From Parasulfitobacter algicola (GTDB taxonomy: Bacteria > Pseudomonadota > Alphaproteobacteria > Rhodobacterales > Rhodobacteraceae): a DNA stretch of 64,000 nt. A program made the position numbers and the translations under genes. Below the pieces are notes generated by a model, which had not been told where the DNA came from, did not search any database, and saw only the letters and a list, made by a program, of their open reading frames with translations. This document shows positions 8,073-16,947 of this stretch, piece by piece. Position 1 is the first letter of the stretch. Every line of letters starts with the position of its first letter. The stretch lies in the NCBI RefSeq assembly GCF_013315265.1, contig NZ_JABUFE010000011.1, positions 1-64,000 on the forward strand. The letters are read 5' to 3'.

Positions 8073-9115
8073 GATACAGCTTCCATGTGCAAGCTATCCA
8101 AGTCGTTGACAATTTCACGCCATTCAGCCCGGCTATCGCGGCCTTCCTTACCAACACCGAACACCTGGAAAATCAAAGCCCCGTGTTTGTCAAAAGCTTC
8201 AACAGAAATGGCAGGACCGCGTTGCGTAGGCTTGTCTACCGCCCAAACTTCGGCGATGTGATCAAGGCGTAAATGTAAATTGAAGCCGGGATCCATAACG
8301 TTTTGCCATGGCCCCATAGGGCGCAAAGTCTTAATCCAACCGGAATGGATTTGAATGCAGCCCTTGTTCCCAACAAAAACCATAACGCCAGTTCCCGTCT
8401 GCTGCAGCTTTTGCAGCATTTGGTCAATCGCATCAGGGCGAAGCGCACGCACGAAGGGGGCCCCAGCAATCCGGTAAGCGCCAAGCCGGTTCATCTTGAG
8501 TTTTGAGGTTAACCGCATGAACTGATGTGTGTCAGTCATGCGCACCCATTCCTTTCGTAATACATCCACCTTTGAGGGATCGGCCTTAGGCGTCTCAGGT
8601 GGAATCCGCGAACTTACAACCTGTGTCTGATCTTGGCTTTCCATGGCAAGTGATGATTTAATATCTTGCCATACATCCAGATTTGAGCTGTCGCGCAGAA
8701 ATATCTTGTGCACTGCGTCGCCCGCTGCATCATAGATTTGCAGGCTGCGGCGCATGCCATTTTCTGTTTCCTTTTCCACTGCAAAACCATGCTGCCAATG
8801 ATTTGGAAATATGCGCAAATCTATGTCTTCGGTCAGGATCATGGCCGCGTGCTGGCCTGGATGATAATTGTCGTAGGTGCCCGTTTTTTCATGTACGCAA
8901 GACAAATTTCGGGTCAAAGCCATGACTTCACCCAATTTTGTGGCCACAGGCATAATGACATCAGGGTGTGCATTAATCCGGGTGACGCCTTTGCCACAAT
9001 GTGCAGCAATTAATTCTGCTTCTGATATACCGATCTGACCTGCAAAGTCACGGTCGCGCATTTTAGGCGCATCTGCGCGTCGTTCACGAATCTCATTCGG
9101 GGTTAGGTCAGCCAC
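8069..9115 (-). CDS. hmuS: Haemin-degrading/trafficking factor HmuS (HemS/ChuS family)
   Basis: This 348-residue cytoplasmic protein is full length for the HemS/ChuS/HmuS family. It has the usual two repeated halves, the first with CVHEKTGTYDNY and the second with FVGNKGCIQIHSGWIKTL and NLHLRLDHIAEVWAVDKPT. Family members bind haem with a His and either degrade it or hand it on. It is the first gene of the minus-strand haem operon, divergent from the receptor gene. The co-encoded IsdG-like protein may share or divide the degradation role. Confidence 0.93.
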   Translation of the reverse strand: MADLTPNEIRERRADAPKMRDRDFAGQIGISEAELIAAHCGKGVTRINAHPDVIMPVATKLGEVMALTRNLSCVHEKTGTYDNYHPGQHAAMILTEDIDLRIFPNHWQHGFAVEKETENGMRRSLQIYDAAGDAVHKIFLRDSSNLDVWQDIKSSLAMESQDQTQVVSSRIPPETPKADPSKVDVLRKEWVRMTDTHQFMRLTSKLKMNRLGAYRIAGAPFVRALRPDAIDQMLQKLQQTGTGVMVFVGNKGCIQIHSGWIKTLRPMGPWQNVMDPGFNLHLRLDHIAEVWAVDKPTQRGPAISVEAFDKHGALIFQVFGVGKEGRDSRAEWREIVNDLDSLHMEAVS

Positions 9116-9207
9116 ATCAAAACCTCATCATTGTCTGATTAAATTGATTGGCTGGCCCTTCTTGCGGGCTTGGCTATCAGCAGGATTTCATCCCCCGCAT
9201 AACATTG

Positions 9208-9237
9208 TTGACACTTTTAGTAAGATTAAATTATGAA
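9208..9237 (+). promoter_or_regulatory. Probable promoter of the haem receptor gene
   Basis: In the 215-base divergent gap between hmuS and the receptor there is an exact TTGACA at 9208-9213, followed after 17-18 bases by TTATGAA. The spacer is A+T-rich (TTTTAGTAAGATTAAA) and could overlap an iron-regulator site of the Irr or RirA kind. I cannot match either consensus, so the operator part is only suggested. The remaining leader up to 9330 contains no other clear signal. Confidence 0.45.
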
Positions 9238-9330
9238 TGCAAGCGGTACGAACATGTGCCGCAAAACAAATTACGACACGCAAGCCCTTCGCAAGCCTTC
9301 GTCGATAGATACGAGCTGGTCAGGGGAATA

Positions 9331-11394
9331 ATGTCTTCAATAAATACCCGCGTATATTTGCGCATAACGACATCTGTCACGGCAGCACTTTGCCTTACAA
9401 TAGTAAACGTCAAAGCAGAAACCGAAGTTGATCTGGGCACGTTAGTGCTTGGTGAAAGCAAGCGCGAGGTTCAAACAGATCGCGCCGCAGCGGTCACTGA
9501 AATTGATCAGCAAGAGATTGACGATCGTCAGCCAGGCACTGTTGCCGAAATTGTTGACAGTGCGCCCGGTGTAAACCTTGTTAATGGGTCAACCCCCCAA
9601 GGTTCGGGGATAAACATTCGTGGGTTTGGCGCGAACTCGACTTTTGGGACGGATCAGAAAGTCGCTATTATTGTCGACGGGGCAAATGTTGGCGCTGAAG
9701 AAATTTACCGCATTGGAACGCAGCTTTTCACTGACCCGTCCCTTTATCGATCGGTTGAGGTCATTCGTGGTACAGTGGGCAGTTTTGAATTTGGATCAGG
9801 TATTGTTGGCGGCGCGGTTATACTGGAAACGAAAGACGCCGCAGATTTCACTGGGGGTGAACCCGGATTTGCCGCTCGTCAAACCCTGCAATTTTCAAGC
9901 AATGGCGATGGTATCACCAGTTCGTCTATTCTGGCGTGGCAGCCAGATGAAAATGTTGAATTGCTATTTAACTATACTTGGCGTGAACAGGGTAACCAGA
10001 CCGATGGCGACGGCAATGAAATAGGATCAAGCGAATTTAGCCTGCCATCGATTTTGTTAAAGGGCCGATATGCCTTTGGAAATGATATGGATCAGTCCCT
10101 GACCTTGTCCTATACAGATAGTCGAACCGACGAAAGCGATGTTCCCTATGATACGTTTTTCGTCACGGGCGGTGTGTTTGGCAATGTGGATCGCACAGTG
10201 GATTCACGCACAGCATCACTGACGTATAATTACAATCCGGCAGTTAATGATATGATCGATCTAGATGTGATCCTATCTTATGCAGATCAGGAAATTGAAC
10301 AGGAATATGTTCCGGGCAGTTCAACCTGTGATCTGCCATCGAACCCTTGCATGTTTCCAGGTGGTTTTCCGACAGGCGGCTTTGCCACTGTGAATGCAGA
10401 TCATCGATATGAAACAACAAAATTGGCGTTGAAAAATACAAGTTTGTTTGAAACCGGCGCAATATCGCATGAATTGCGCATGGGGCTGGAGTTTATCAAT
10501 AAAGATCGCCGTGATGCGGGCTCAGCCGCACCTGGTGGAACAGATGATCGCATTGCCATATTTGCCGTGAATGACATGCAGATCGGGCGGGCTTGGACGG
10601 TCACGCCTGCGTTGCGTTATGAAAGATCGCAGATCGAGGGACAGACGACAAACGGCGCAGCAAGCGAAGATGTTGATTTCGATAATGACGCGTTAATGGG
10701 TGGCTTGTCTGTAAGGTATGCATTTGAAAACAACATCGCTATCTTTGCCAGCGCGGCATATACCGAAAGTCTGCCCATCATTGATGATTTGAACACAGCA
10801 AGGTTCAGAACCCAGTCTGAAAAATCCCGCACCTATGAAATTGGGGCGTCTTATGATGCTGTGGGCCTGTTTCGCGACAATGATAATTTTGCTATTAAAG
10901 CCAATATCTATAACACTGAATTATGGGATGTGACATCGTTTACGGCACCAGGCTCTATGACAGAGCCACTTGATCGGATCGAAACAGAAGGTCTTGAGAT
11001 CGAAGCAAACTATGCCATAGAAACGGGGTTTTATGCAGATTTCAACGCGAACATCACAGATGGCCGGGGGTATGAGGCCGACGGATCATCGTCATTCTGG
11101 CGCGGCTTACCTGCAGATGGCGTGCAGTTTACATTAGGTAGGCGGTTCGATGACGAACTTGATCTAAGTTGGGAAGTTATCGCGGATCGTACTTTTGAGG
11201 ATACGGCCCCCGACGTGCCTGGATTTGCCGTCAGCAATTGGCGTGCAACATATCGGCCGCAAAACGGCGCATTACAAGGAACCGAAATCCGACTGGGTAT
11301 AGAAAATGTCTTTGATCACGATTATTCGCGACGCTTGTCAACACGTCCCGCGCCAGGCCGTAACATCAAATTGACATTAGCCAAGACCTTTTAA
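9331..11394 (+). CDS. hmuR: TonB-dependent outer-membrane haem receptor
   Basis: The ATG at 9331 gives 687 residues with a signal peptide ending near NVKAETEV and is preceded by AGGGG; a longer frame from 9148 lacks these features. The TonB box region is VDLGTLVLGESK. A plug domain follows (VAEIVDSAPGVNLVNG, GINIRGFG, VEVIRGTVGSFEFGSG) and then a barrel ending in the terminal Phe of LTLAKTF. The locus says haem, but I do not find the FRAP and NPNL boxes of classic haem receptors. Where NPNL is expected the sequence reads TQSEKSRTYEIG, so the ligand could be a haem protein or a variant haem source. Confidence 0.85.
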   Translation: MSSINTRVYLRITTSVTAALCLTIVNVKAETEVDLGTLVLGESKREVQTDRAAAVTEIDQQEIDDRQPGTVAEIVDSAPGVNLVNGSTPQGSGINIRGFGANSTFGTDQKVAIIVDGANVGAEEIYRIGTQLFTDPSLYRSVEVIRGTVGSFEFGSGIVGGAVILETKDAADFTGGEPGFAARQTLQFSSNGDGITSSSILAWQPDENVELLFNYTWREQGNQTDGDGNEIGSSEFSLPSILLKGRYAFGNDMDQSLTLSYTDSRTDESDVPYDTFFVTGGVFGNVDRTVDSRTASLTYNYNPAVNDMIDLDVILSYADQEIEQEYVPGSSTCDLPSNPCMFPGGFPTGGFATVNADHRYETTKLALKNTSLFETGAISHELRMGLEFINKDRRDAGSAAPGGTDDRIAIFAVNDMQIGRAWTVTPALRYERSQIEGQTTNGAASEDVDFDNDALMGGLSVRYAFENNIAIFASAAYTESLPIIDDLNTARFRTQSEKSRTYEIGASYDAVGLFRDNDNFAIKANIYNTELWDVTSFTAPGSMTEPLDRIETEGLEIEANYAIETGFYADFNANITDGRGYEADGSSSFWRGLPADGVQFTLGRRFDDELDLSWEVIADRTFEDTAPDVPGFAVSNWRATYRPQNGALQGTEIRLGIENVFDHDYSRRLSTRPAPGRNIKLTLAKTF

Positions 11395-11414
11395 AGCAAT
11401 CAACGAAATCAACC

Positions 11415-11612
11415 TTACTGGGGTCCGTTCCAGTAGGGGGGCAGGATCGTGTCATAAGCGGCCCTTCGAGCGGCGCGCAGAAGCATCTGCCGCTTTGGGC
11501 CTAACATTTTGAAGGCGAAACCATCCTGAAAACGGCGTTTCAGGCTCCATTGGCCTATGACCGTTTCGAACCCAAAGCTAGTTTTTGAGATTCCAATATG
11601 GTTCCAACTCAC
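11415..11612 (-). CDS. Small unassigned frame after the ABC permease
   Basis: A 65-codon frame starts with GTG overlapping the permease stop (GTGA), runs through a Lys/Arg-rich middle and ends PPYWNGPQ. I do not recognise it. The 4-base overlap is the arrangement of a coupled gene, but the base composition and lack of family likeness leave open that it is a chance frame or a decayed fragment. The 214-base stretch 11395-11608 between the receptor and the permease holds nothing else except a short inverted repeat around TACTGG/CCAGTA (11417-11435). Confidence 0.25.
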   Translation of the reverse strand: MSWNHIGISKTSFGFETVIGQWSLKRRFQDGFAFKMLGPKRQMLLRAARRAAYDTILPPYWNGPQ

Positions 11613-12385
11613 GTGCTACGTACCTGACGCCAACGCGAGGTTCGCGTTTCCCACACCTGGATCACCGCATATTCCAGCACCAGCATGACGGCCACGAAAG
11701 TGAACGCATAGGCCAGTACATATCCGGTTTCAAACAGCTGAAAGTAAAGGTGTATCTGAAAGCCAACGCCGTCGGACCGGCCCAGAAACTCGACGACTAG
11801 CACAATTTTCCAAATAATCGCCAAACCATTACGCATGCTGGCCGCAATAAAGGGGGTCAGTTGCGGCAACAGGATGTGCCGCACCCATATGACACGTGAC
11901 AGCCTGAAACTGCGGGCCATGTCGTTGACTTTGGGGTCAAGCGTGCGCACGCCTTCGCGGATCGTGACGGCGACCATTGCGGTCTTGTTGACAGCCACCG
12001 CGATGATCGCTGCGGTTTCATTCAGACCAATCCAAAGATAGCACAGCACAATCACCACCAATGCAGGAATGTTCTGAAACACCACCACCCACGGCCCAAA
12101 CCATCTGTTGGCCCACGGGCTTAACCCCAGACCGATCCCGATCAACATGCCTGCGCCCATCGCGATGGAAAAGGCCAGCAACACGCGGATCAAGGTGGCA
12201 AGCGTGTGATGCCATAACTCTCCGCTTTGCGCTTCGTTCATCATAATGGCCCAGACCGCCGCCGGGCCCGGCATGATCGTGGCATCCGCTGTCATGATCG
12301 CAGCCCCTTGCCAAAGCATCACAAGCAAGACGACTGAACAGGCCAGAACAGGCCATGACATCTGATCCGAAGGTGCACTTTTCAT
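11609..12385 (-). CDS. ABC importer permease, taurine/nitrate/sulfonate type
   Basis: This 258-residue inner-membrane protein (ATG at 12385, MKSAPSDQ) has five or six helices. The binding-protein-dependent permease loop is at about residues 160-200: AGMLIGIGLGLSPWANRW, then AVNKTAMVAVTIREGVRTLDP and the EAA-type MARSFRLSRVIWVRHILLPQLTPFIAASMRNGLA (key Gly in MRNGLA). It matches SsuC/TauC/NrtB proteins. No ATPase or binding protein gene adjoins it. The fitting partners are the genes at 18914 and 19888, on the other side of the PQQ dehydrogenase. A longer frame to 12523 exists but would run into the divergent gene. Confidence 0.85.
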   Translation of the reverse strand: MKSAPSDQMSWPVLACSVVLLVMLWQGAAIMTADATIMPGPAAVWAIMMNEAQSGELWHHTLATLIRVLLAFSIAMGAGMLIGIGLGLSPWANRWFGPWVVVFQNIPALVVIVLCYLWIGLNETAAIIAVAVNKTAMVAVTIREGVRTLDPKVNDMARSFRLSRVIWVRHILLPQLTPFIAASMRNGLAIIWKIVLVVEFLGRSDGVGFQIHLYFQLFETGYVLAYAFTFVAVMLVLEYAVIQVWETRTSRWRQVRST

Positions 12386-12472
12386 ATTGGCATCGTGCCA
12401 TATCACAGCTGCGCCCTGCAGTGCGACTATCGTCCCATAGAGCACACCCGGCTTGCTGCCTATCGTCACCCT

Positions 12473-14563
12473 ATGGGAGGACTGCGCCACATCATTTGCT
12501 GGTTGACCCTTGTGCTGATGCATCTGGGAACAGCAAGCTTTGCAGAGCCTTCAGATCGCGCCATCATCGCCGCGATGATTGCCCCCCCGATGGAACTGGG
12601 CGCAGCGCTGAATGACAAGGGCGTCTATCAGTTGCTGAATTCCGGCGGGGCCGAGGCGGGATATGTCTTTGAAACCGAACCTATGGCGCCCCTGCCCGGC
12701 TTTTCGGGGGCCGCTATCAATGTTCTGGTTGTGCTGGATCTGAACGGTCAGTTTCTGGATGCCAAACTGATTGATCACAATGAACCGATTTTCGTCTCAG
12801 GTCTGGGCGAAGCGCCCTTTCACAAATTTTTCGAACAATATCGCGGTCATTCGATATCGGATTCTTTGGTCGTGGGCAGCCCCTATGGATCAGGGTCCGA
12901 CAGCAGCGCGCTGGTTTATCTGGATGGTGTGACCAAAGCCACGGCCAGCGTGCGCATCGCCCATGAAAGCATTCTGGCCGCAACGCTGCAGGTGGCGCGC
13001 GAAAAGATGGGCGGCATCGCGGCCAGCGCACCGGCTTTTCCGAATGTGGAGTATACCGAAAATCTGAACTGGGATGACTTAATCAATCAAGGGCTAGTGA
13101 CCCGCAAGACAGTGACCAACCAACAGATAGACGCCGAATTCAAAGGGACGATCTGGTCCGACGACGACCCCGAAGCCACAGCCAACCCAGATGCGCCCTA
13201 TCTGGATTTATGGCTGATCGACATCGGCCCACCGTCCATCGCGCGCGCGGTGCTAAGTGACGACAGCTTTGATGATCTGCAACGATTCTTGCAAATATCC
13301 GGCGATGACGAACCTATTCTGGTAATCGAAACGGCCCGGCACGGTCTGGTGTCCGAAGACTTTGTGCGCAACACTGCACCCGACTGGATCAGCGCTGAAC
13401 AAGGCGGGTTTCCCATTGCTTTGCGTGACAGCGATCTGTTTGTGGAACTGTCCGATGACCTGCCTGTTGCGCTGCAGGATGGCGCGGTATTGATCCTGCG
13501 GACTGATCGACGTCTGGGCTTTGATCCCACAACAGAATGGACACTAAAGGTGCAAGCCGTGCGTGAACACGGCATGTTTCACCCCGAAATCGGGTCTGTC
13601 ACTCTAAATGTGCCCCATGTCACCGACGCACGCTTTTTCATCCGGCCCGAGGTTGTCAAACCCGCAGCGCCCTGGGTCGGGGCCATCCGCGGTCGCGCCA
13701 ATGATCTTATTCTTCTGACGCTGTTTTCGATTGCAGTTTTACTGTTGTTGGGCCTGCGTCTGAATCGGTTGGCCGGGCAGCGCTATTTCACGCAGATCAG
13801 ATTGGGCATTCTGGGCTTTGTCACCGTCTTTATCGGCTGGTGGGGCCAGGGGCAGCTGTCGATTGTCACCCCCCTTGCCAGCCTGCGCGCAGCCCTTGAC
13901 GGCGGCAGCTTTGCCTTTTTGCTGTATGATCCATTTTCGCTGGTCATCTGGGCTGTGACAATCATCGGCTTTATCCTATGGGGGCGTGCTTTGTTTTGCG
14001 GATGGCTGTGCCCCTTTGGCGCACTGCAAGAATTCACCAGCCAGATCGGACGCTGGATGCACCTGCCACAAATTGAGCCATCAGAAACCTGGGACAAACG
14101 TCTAAAATGGCTGAAATATATCATTTTGGCCGGCCTTGTCGCAATTGTCTTGGTCGCACCCGACCACATGGACAAAGCAGCCGAGGTCGAACCATTTAAA
14201 ACCGCCATCACCACCTTTTTCATCCGCGAATGGTACTATGTCGCCTATGCCATTTTCTGGCTGGTGCTATCGATGGTGCTGTTCAAGGGCTTTTGCCGCT
14301 ATGTCTGCCCCTTGGGTGCGCTGATGGCGATCGGCGGGCTGTTGCGCGGTCGCAACTGGATAGAACGGCGCGCAGAATGCGGATCGCCTTGCCAATTATG
14401 CAAGGTCAAATGCGACTATGGCGCCATCGCCAAATCTGGAAAAATTCAATATTCTGAATGCTTTGGGTGTCTTGAATGCGTGACGATCCATGATGATCCT
14501 AAAAAATGCGTGCCACTGATTATCTCGGACCGGCGTGAAACACGGGGGGTTGCCGCCAAATGA
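12473..14563 (+). CDS. NosR/NirI-like membrane protein: FMN-binding domain plus polyferredoxin
   Basis: The ATG at 12473 gives 696 residues with a signal peptide ending near ASFAEP. A periplasmic FMN-binding domain follows: DGVTKATAS at about 151-159 is the flavinylation motif and Thr157 the likely FMN acceptor, with Lys where Gly is usual. Then come membrane helices carrying two CxxxCP motifs (Cys509/513 and Cys608/612) and a cytoplasmic ferredoxin-like end with seven Cys between 636 and 679. NosR supplies electrons to N2O reductase, but no nos genes are seen here. The stop overlaps apbE by 4 bases. The PQQ dehydrogenase nearby suggests a role in that electron chain; this is inference. Confidence 0.85.
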   Translation: MGGLRHIICWLTLVLMHLGTASFAEPSDRAIIAAMIAPPMELGAALNDKGVYQLLNSGGAEAGYVFETEPMAPLPGFSGAAINVLVVLDLNGQFLDAKLIDHNEPIFVSGLGEAPFHKFFEQYRGHSISDSLVVGSPYGSGSDSSALVYLDGVTKATASVRIAHESILAATLQVAREKMGGIAASAPAFPNVEYTENLNWDDLINQGLVTRKTVTNQQIDAEFKGTIWSDDDPEATANPDAPYLDLWLIDIGPPSIARAVLSDDSFDDLQRFLQISGDDEPILVIETARHGLVSEDFVRNTAPDWISAEQGGFPIALRDSDLFVELSDDLPVALQDGAVLILRTDRRLGFDPTTEWTLKVQAVREHGMFHPEIGSVTLNVPHVTDARFFIRPEVVKPAAPWVGAIRGRANDLILLTLFSIAVLLLLGLRLNRLAGQRYFTQIRLGILGFVTVFIGWWGQGQLSIVTPLASLRAALDGGSFAFLLYDPFSLVIWAVTIIGFILWGRALFCGWLCPFGALQEFTSQIGRWMHLPQIEPSETWDKRLKWLKYIILAGLVAIVLVAPDHMDKAAEVEPFKTAITTFFIREWYYVAYAIFWLVLSMVLFKGFCRYVCPLGALMAIGGLLRGRNWIERRAECGSPCQLCKVKCDYGAIAKSGKIQYSECFGCLECVTIHDDPKKCVPLIISDRRETRGVAAK

Positions 14564-15426
14564 TCTGTCGTCGCCGGTTTTTGACAATTGCAGCGTCTAT
14601 GGCCGCAGCCCCTGCGCTAGGGGCGACACATCATTGGAACGGCTATGCACTGGGCGCGCAGGTGCATGTGGCGCTGAACGGCCTACGTCGTGACGTGGAT
14701 CTTTTGATGGCAAATATTCAAGCGCAGTTGATCCGGATCGAACATCAATTCAGCCTTTATAATCCAACCTCACAGCTGGTCAGACTGAACGATCAAAACC
14801 ATCTTGAAGGTCTATCGCCTGACTGGATCACGTTATTGGATCAGGTGGATCGGCTTTATATGGACACCGGCGGACTGTTCGATCCGTCCATCCAGACCCT
14901 TTGGCATCACCGGACTGCAGGGCGTGATAGCACCGCAGGATTTGGGTGGAACAAGGTGCAGCGGTCGCCGAATGCCTTACAATTGGTCCGTGGTCAGCGC
15001 ATCAGCCTGAACGGGATCGCGCAGGGCTATGCGACAGACATGATCTGCGATTATCTGCGCACACATGGGGCCACCGACACATTGGTGAACATCGGGGAAC
15101 ACGCCGCCATTGGCGGGCCGTTCCAGCTTGGCCTGGAAGACCCGGATCATGGGCTTATGGGGCATATTACACTGAATAATCAGGCTGTTGCGACATCCAG
15201 CCCCAATGCAAGTTCCGTTGCAGGGCAGCCGCATATTATGCATCCAAATGCGCAAGCGCAATGGTCCACCGTATCCGTAACTGCAACAAATGCGACGTTG
15301 GCGGATGGCTTATCAACCGCCTTGACACTGGCCCACCATGACGACATTCGCCAAATCGTAAAACGCTTTCCAGAGGTCACGCGCATTGTTCTAGTGGAAC
15401 CGTCCGGCGATCTGATCACGCTTTGA
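14560..15426 (+). CDS. apbE: FAD:protein FMN transferase
   Basis: This 288-residue ApbE-family enzyme attaches FMN to Thr or Ser of partner proteins in the periplasm. It starts MICRRRFLTIAASMAAAPALG, a Tat-like or Sec signal. The family motifs appear in order: IEHQFSLYNPTSQLVRLN, TGGLFDPSIQTLW, GIAQGYATDMI, LVNIGEHAAIGG and NATLADGLSTALTLA. ATGA overlap with the upstream NosR-like gene makes that protein its obvious substrate. In other Rhodobacterales apbE beside nosR serves denitrification; here it serves a different neighbourhood. Confidence 0.92.
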   Translation: MICRRRFLTIAASMAAAPALGATHHWNGYALGAQVHVALNGLRRDVDLLMANIQAQLIRIEHQFSLYNPTSQLVRLNDQNHLEGLSPDWITLLDQVDRLYMDTGGLFDPSIQTLWHHRTAGRDSTAGFGWNKVQRSPNALQLVRGQRISLNGIAQGYATDMICDYLRTHGATDTLVNIGEHAAIGGPFQLGLEDPDHGLMGHITLNNQAVATSSPNASSVAGQPHIMHPNAQAQWSTVSVTATNATLADGLSTALTLAHHDDIRQIVKRFPEVTRIVLVEPSGDLITL

Positions 15427-15457
15427 GTTGGCAAATATTCAGTTAGCCGTTCAAACG

Positions 15458-15850
15458 CTAATCAACTTGATTTTCAGCAGATATCCTGGAGCTAAAATAT
15501 AAAAGAACAAGACCGAGAACTGCGGGGATCGCTTGTATATAAACGGCGCGTATTGTGACGGTCGCGCCACAAAAAATCCCTGCGACCACAACAAACAGCA
15601 AGAAACATACTGCTATGTTACGTTGCCATTTCCGATCTTTGATCAAAAGCGCCCAAAACAACCCCGCAGATAGAAAAGCATTATAGACCCCCTGATTTGC
15701 CGCCATCGTAACGGTCTGCGGAAAAAGGTCGTCAGGAAATGATGTAAATACTTTTGGCCCCCGCGTTTCCCAGGCGAATATTTCGAACCAGGCGATATAG
15801 GCGTGCACAACCGCGACAAGGCCAATGACAATCAATGCTGCAATGCGCAT
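15458..15850 (-). CDS. DUF1304 family membrane protein
   Basis: The ATG at 15850 gives 130 residues (MRIAALIVIGLVAVVHAYIAW), four membrane helices, and the conserved EIFAWETRGPKVF and NQGVYNAFLSAGLFW segments of the DUF1304 family. The function of that family is unknown. It is convergent with apbE and lies 110 bases downstream of the broken PfkB gene. A longer frame to 15928 adds residues that do not fit the family. Confidence 0.8.
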   Translation of the reverse strand: MRIAALIVIGLVAVVHAYIAWFEIFAWETRGPKVFTSFPDDLFPQTVTMAANQGVYNAFLSAGLFWALLIKDRKWQRNIAVCFLLFVVVAGIFCGATVTIRAVYIQAIPAVLGLVLLYFSSRISAENQVD

Positions 15851-15960
15851 GGTAAACCTTCTCTGTGGCCAAGTTCGGTCTATGGATAGTACTATCTGTT
15901 TGTCGAAAGAAGCAAATAATCTGAACACACCTTTGCTGTGCGAACATGTTCAGACCGTTT

Positions 15961-16859
15961 TCAATCGCTAGCCGCCAATAGTCGTGCGGCCCGTTCTTCG
16001 ATTGCGTCAATGCGCAGTTCTGGCGGGCACAGTGCTTCGCATTCGACCACAAAAGCGGCTGTGGCAGCTGCGAATGCTCCGGCAACCTCTAGCGGTTTGT
16101 GTTGGTTTTGCGCATGCCAAAGCGCCACCGAAAACGCGTCGCCGGCCCCATTGCTGTCTTTCATGACGGACTTGCATGCCGGAATACGGATGTGTTGCTT
16201 TTCAGTAAAAACCTCAGCACCCGCACTTGCCTTGGTCAAGACAACCTGCCGCGCGCGCGCGGAAAGCAGCCTTTCGATAACAGGTTCTGGATCAGGCAAA
16301 GACACGTTCGACAGTTGGATGATGTCCGCGCACGCGATGAAATCATCATACCATGGGTTCATCCCATCATAGTCATGCAGATCAAGCAATATGTCATTCG
16401 GATAGCCGTCAAGAAGATGAAGTGCTTTCTTTGAAGACGCCGACAGGCTTAGAAAAATCGCGGGCGCTTGATCAATTGCGGCGGCCAACCGACTTTCGTC
16501 AAGTACCGGATCCGTTGCGCCGTTTTCAAGAAAAATCGAATATCGACCGCCCATGCTGTCCATGATGTTCAGATGTTGCGGAGTTGGTTCATCGGTCTCG
16601 TCGATTATCATCGTGATACCATGCGCCTGGCATTCAGCTTTCACTTTCGCACAAACACATCCCTGCCAAGCGCACAGTGCAGCGTTGTCCGGTATCGCAA
16701 AGCGGAAAGGGCCATGGCCTTGCCCATACCCGTTGACCCGGCAGCTGCGGTTTCGTGTGCGTTAAAAATGGTAGCAGATACCCCTTGGGGCAGATGATCC
16801 ACATGGACCATGCGGTTCCAGCTTGCCGCCCCTAGAACAAGTACAGGATTAGCTGTCAC
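15961..16859 (-). pseudogene. PfkB-family sugar kinase, split by a one-base frameshift
   Basis: Two overlapping frames together make one normal PfkB kinase of about 300 residues. The first (16859-16641) carries VLVLGAASWNRMVHVD and a TGMGKAMALSALRY segment. The second (16644-15961, GTG) begins VKAECQAHGI and carries the catalytic DSNGAGDAFSVALWHA. The frames meet at GTGA. Restoring one G near 16652 turns FVRK-stop into FGAKVKAEC, as in intact relatives. So a single-base deletion, or a sequencing error, is the simplest cause; coupled translation of two halves is less likely. The substrate is unknown. Confidence 0.72.
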
Positions 16860-16947
16860 TTTTGCTACCTTGGACTGTCATTTTGCCATTACACAATGAA
16901 AATAGCGCACCCGGTATGGATGCGCCATTCCGTTTAAAAAATGCCTT

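Noticed and set aside
12473-15426. NosR plus ApbE as evidence of denitrification
   Set aside because: No nosZ, nosDFY, nir or nor gene is in the window, and the neighbours are quinoprotein and ABC genes, so the NosR-like protein is not assigned to N2O reduction.
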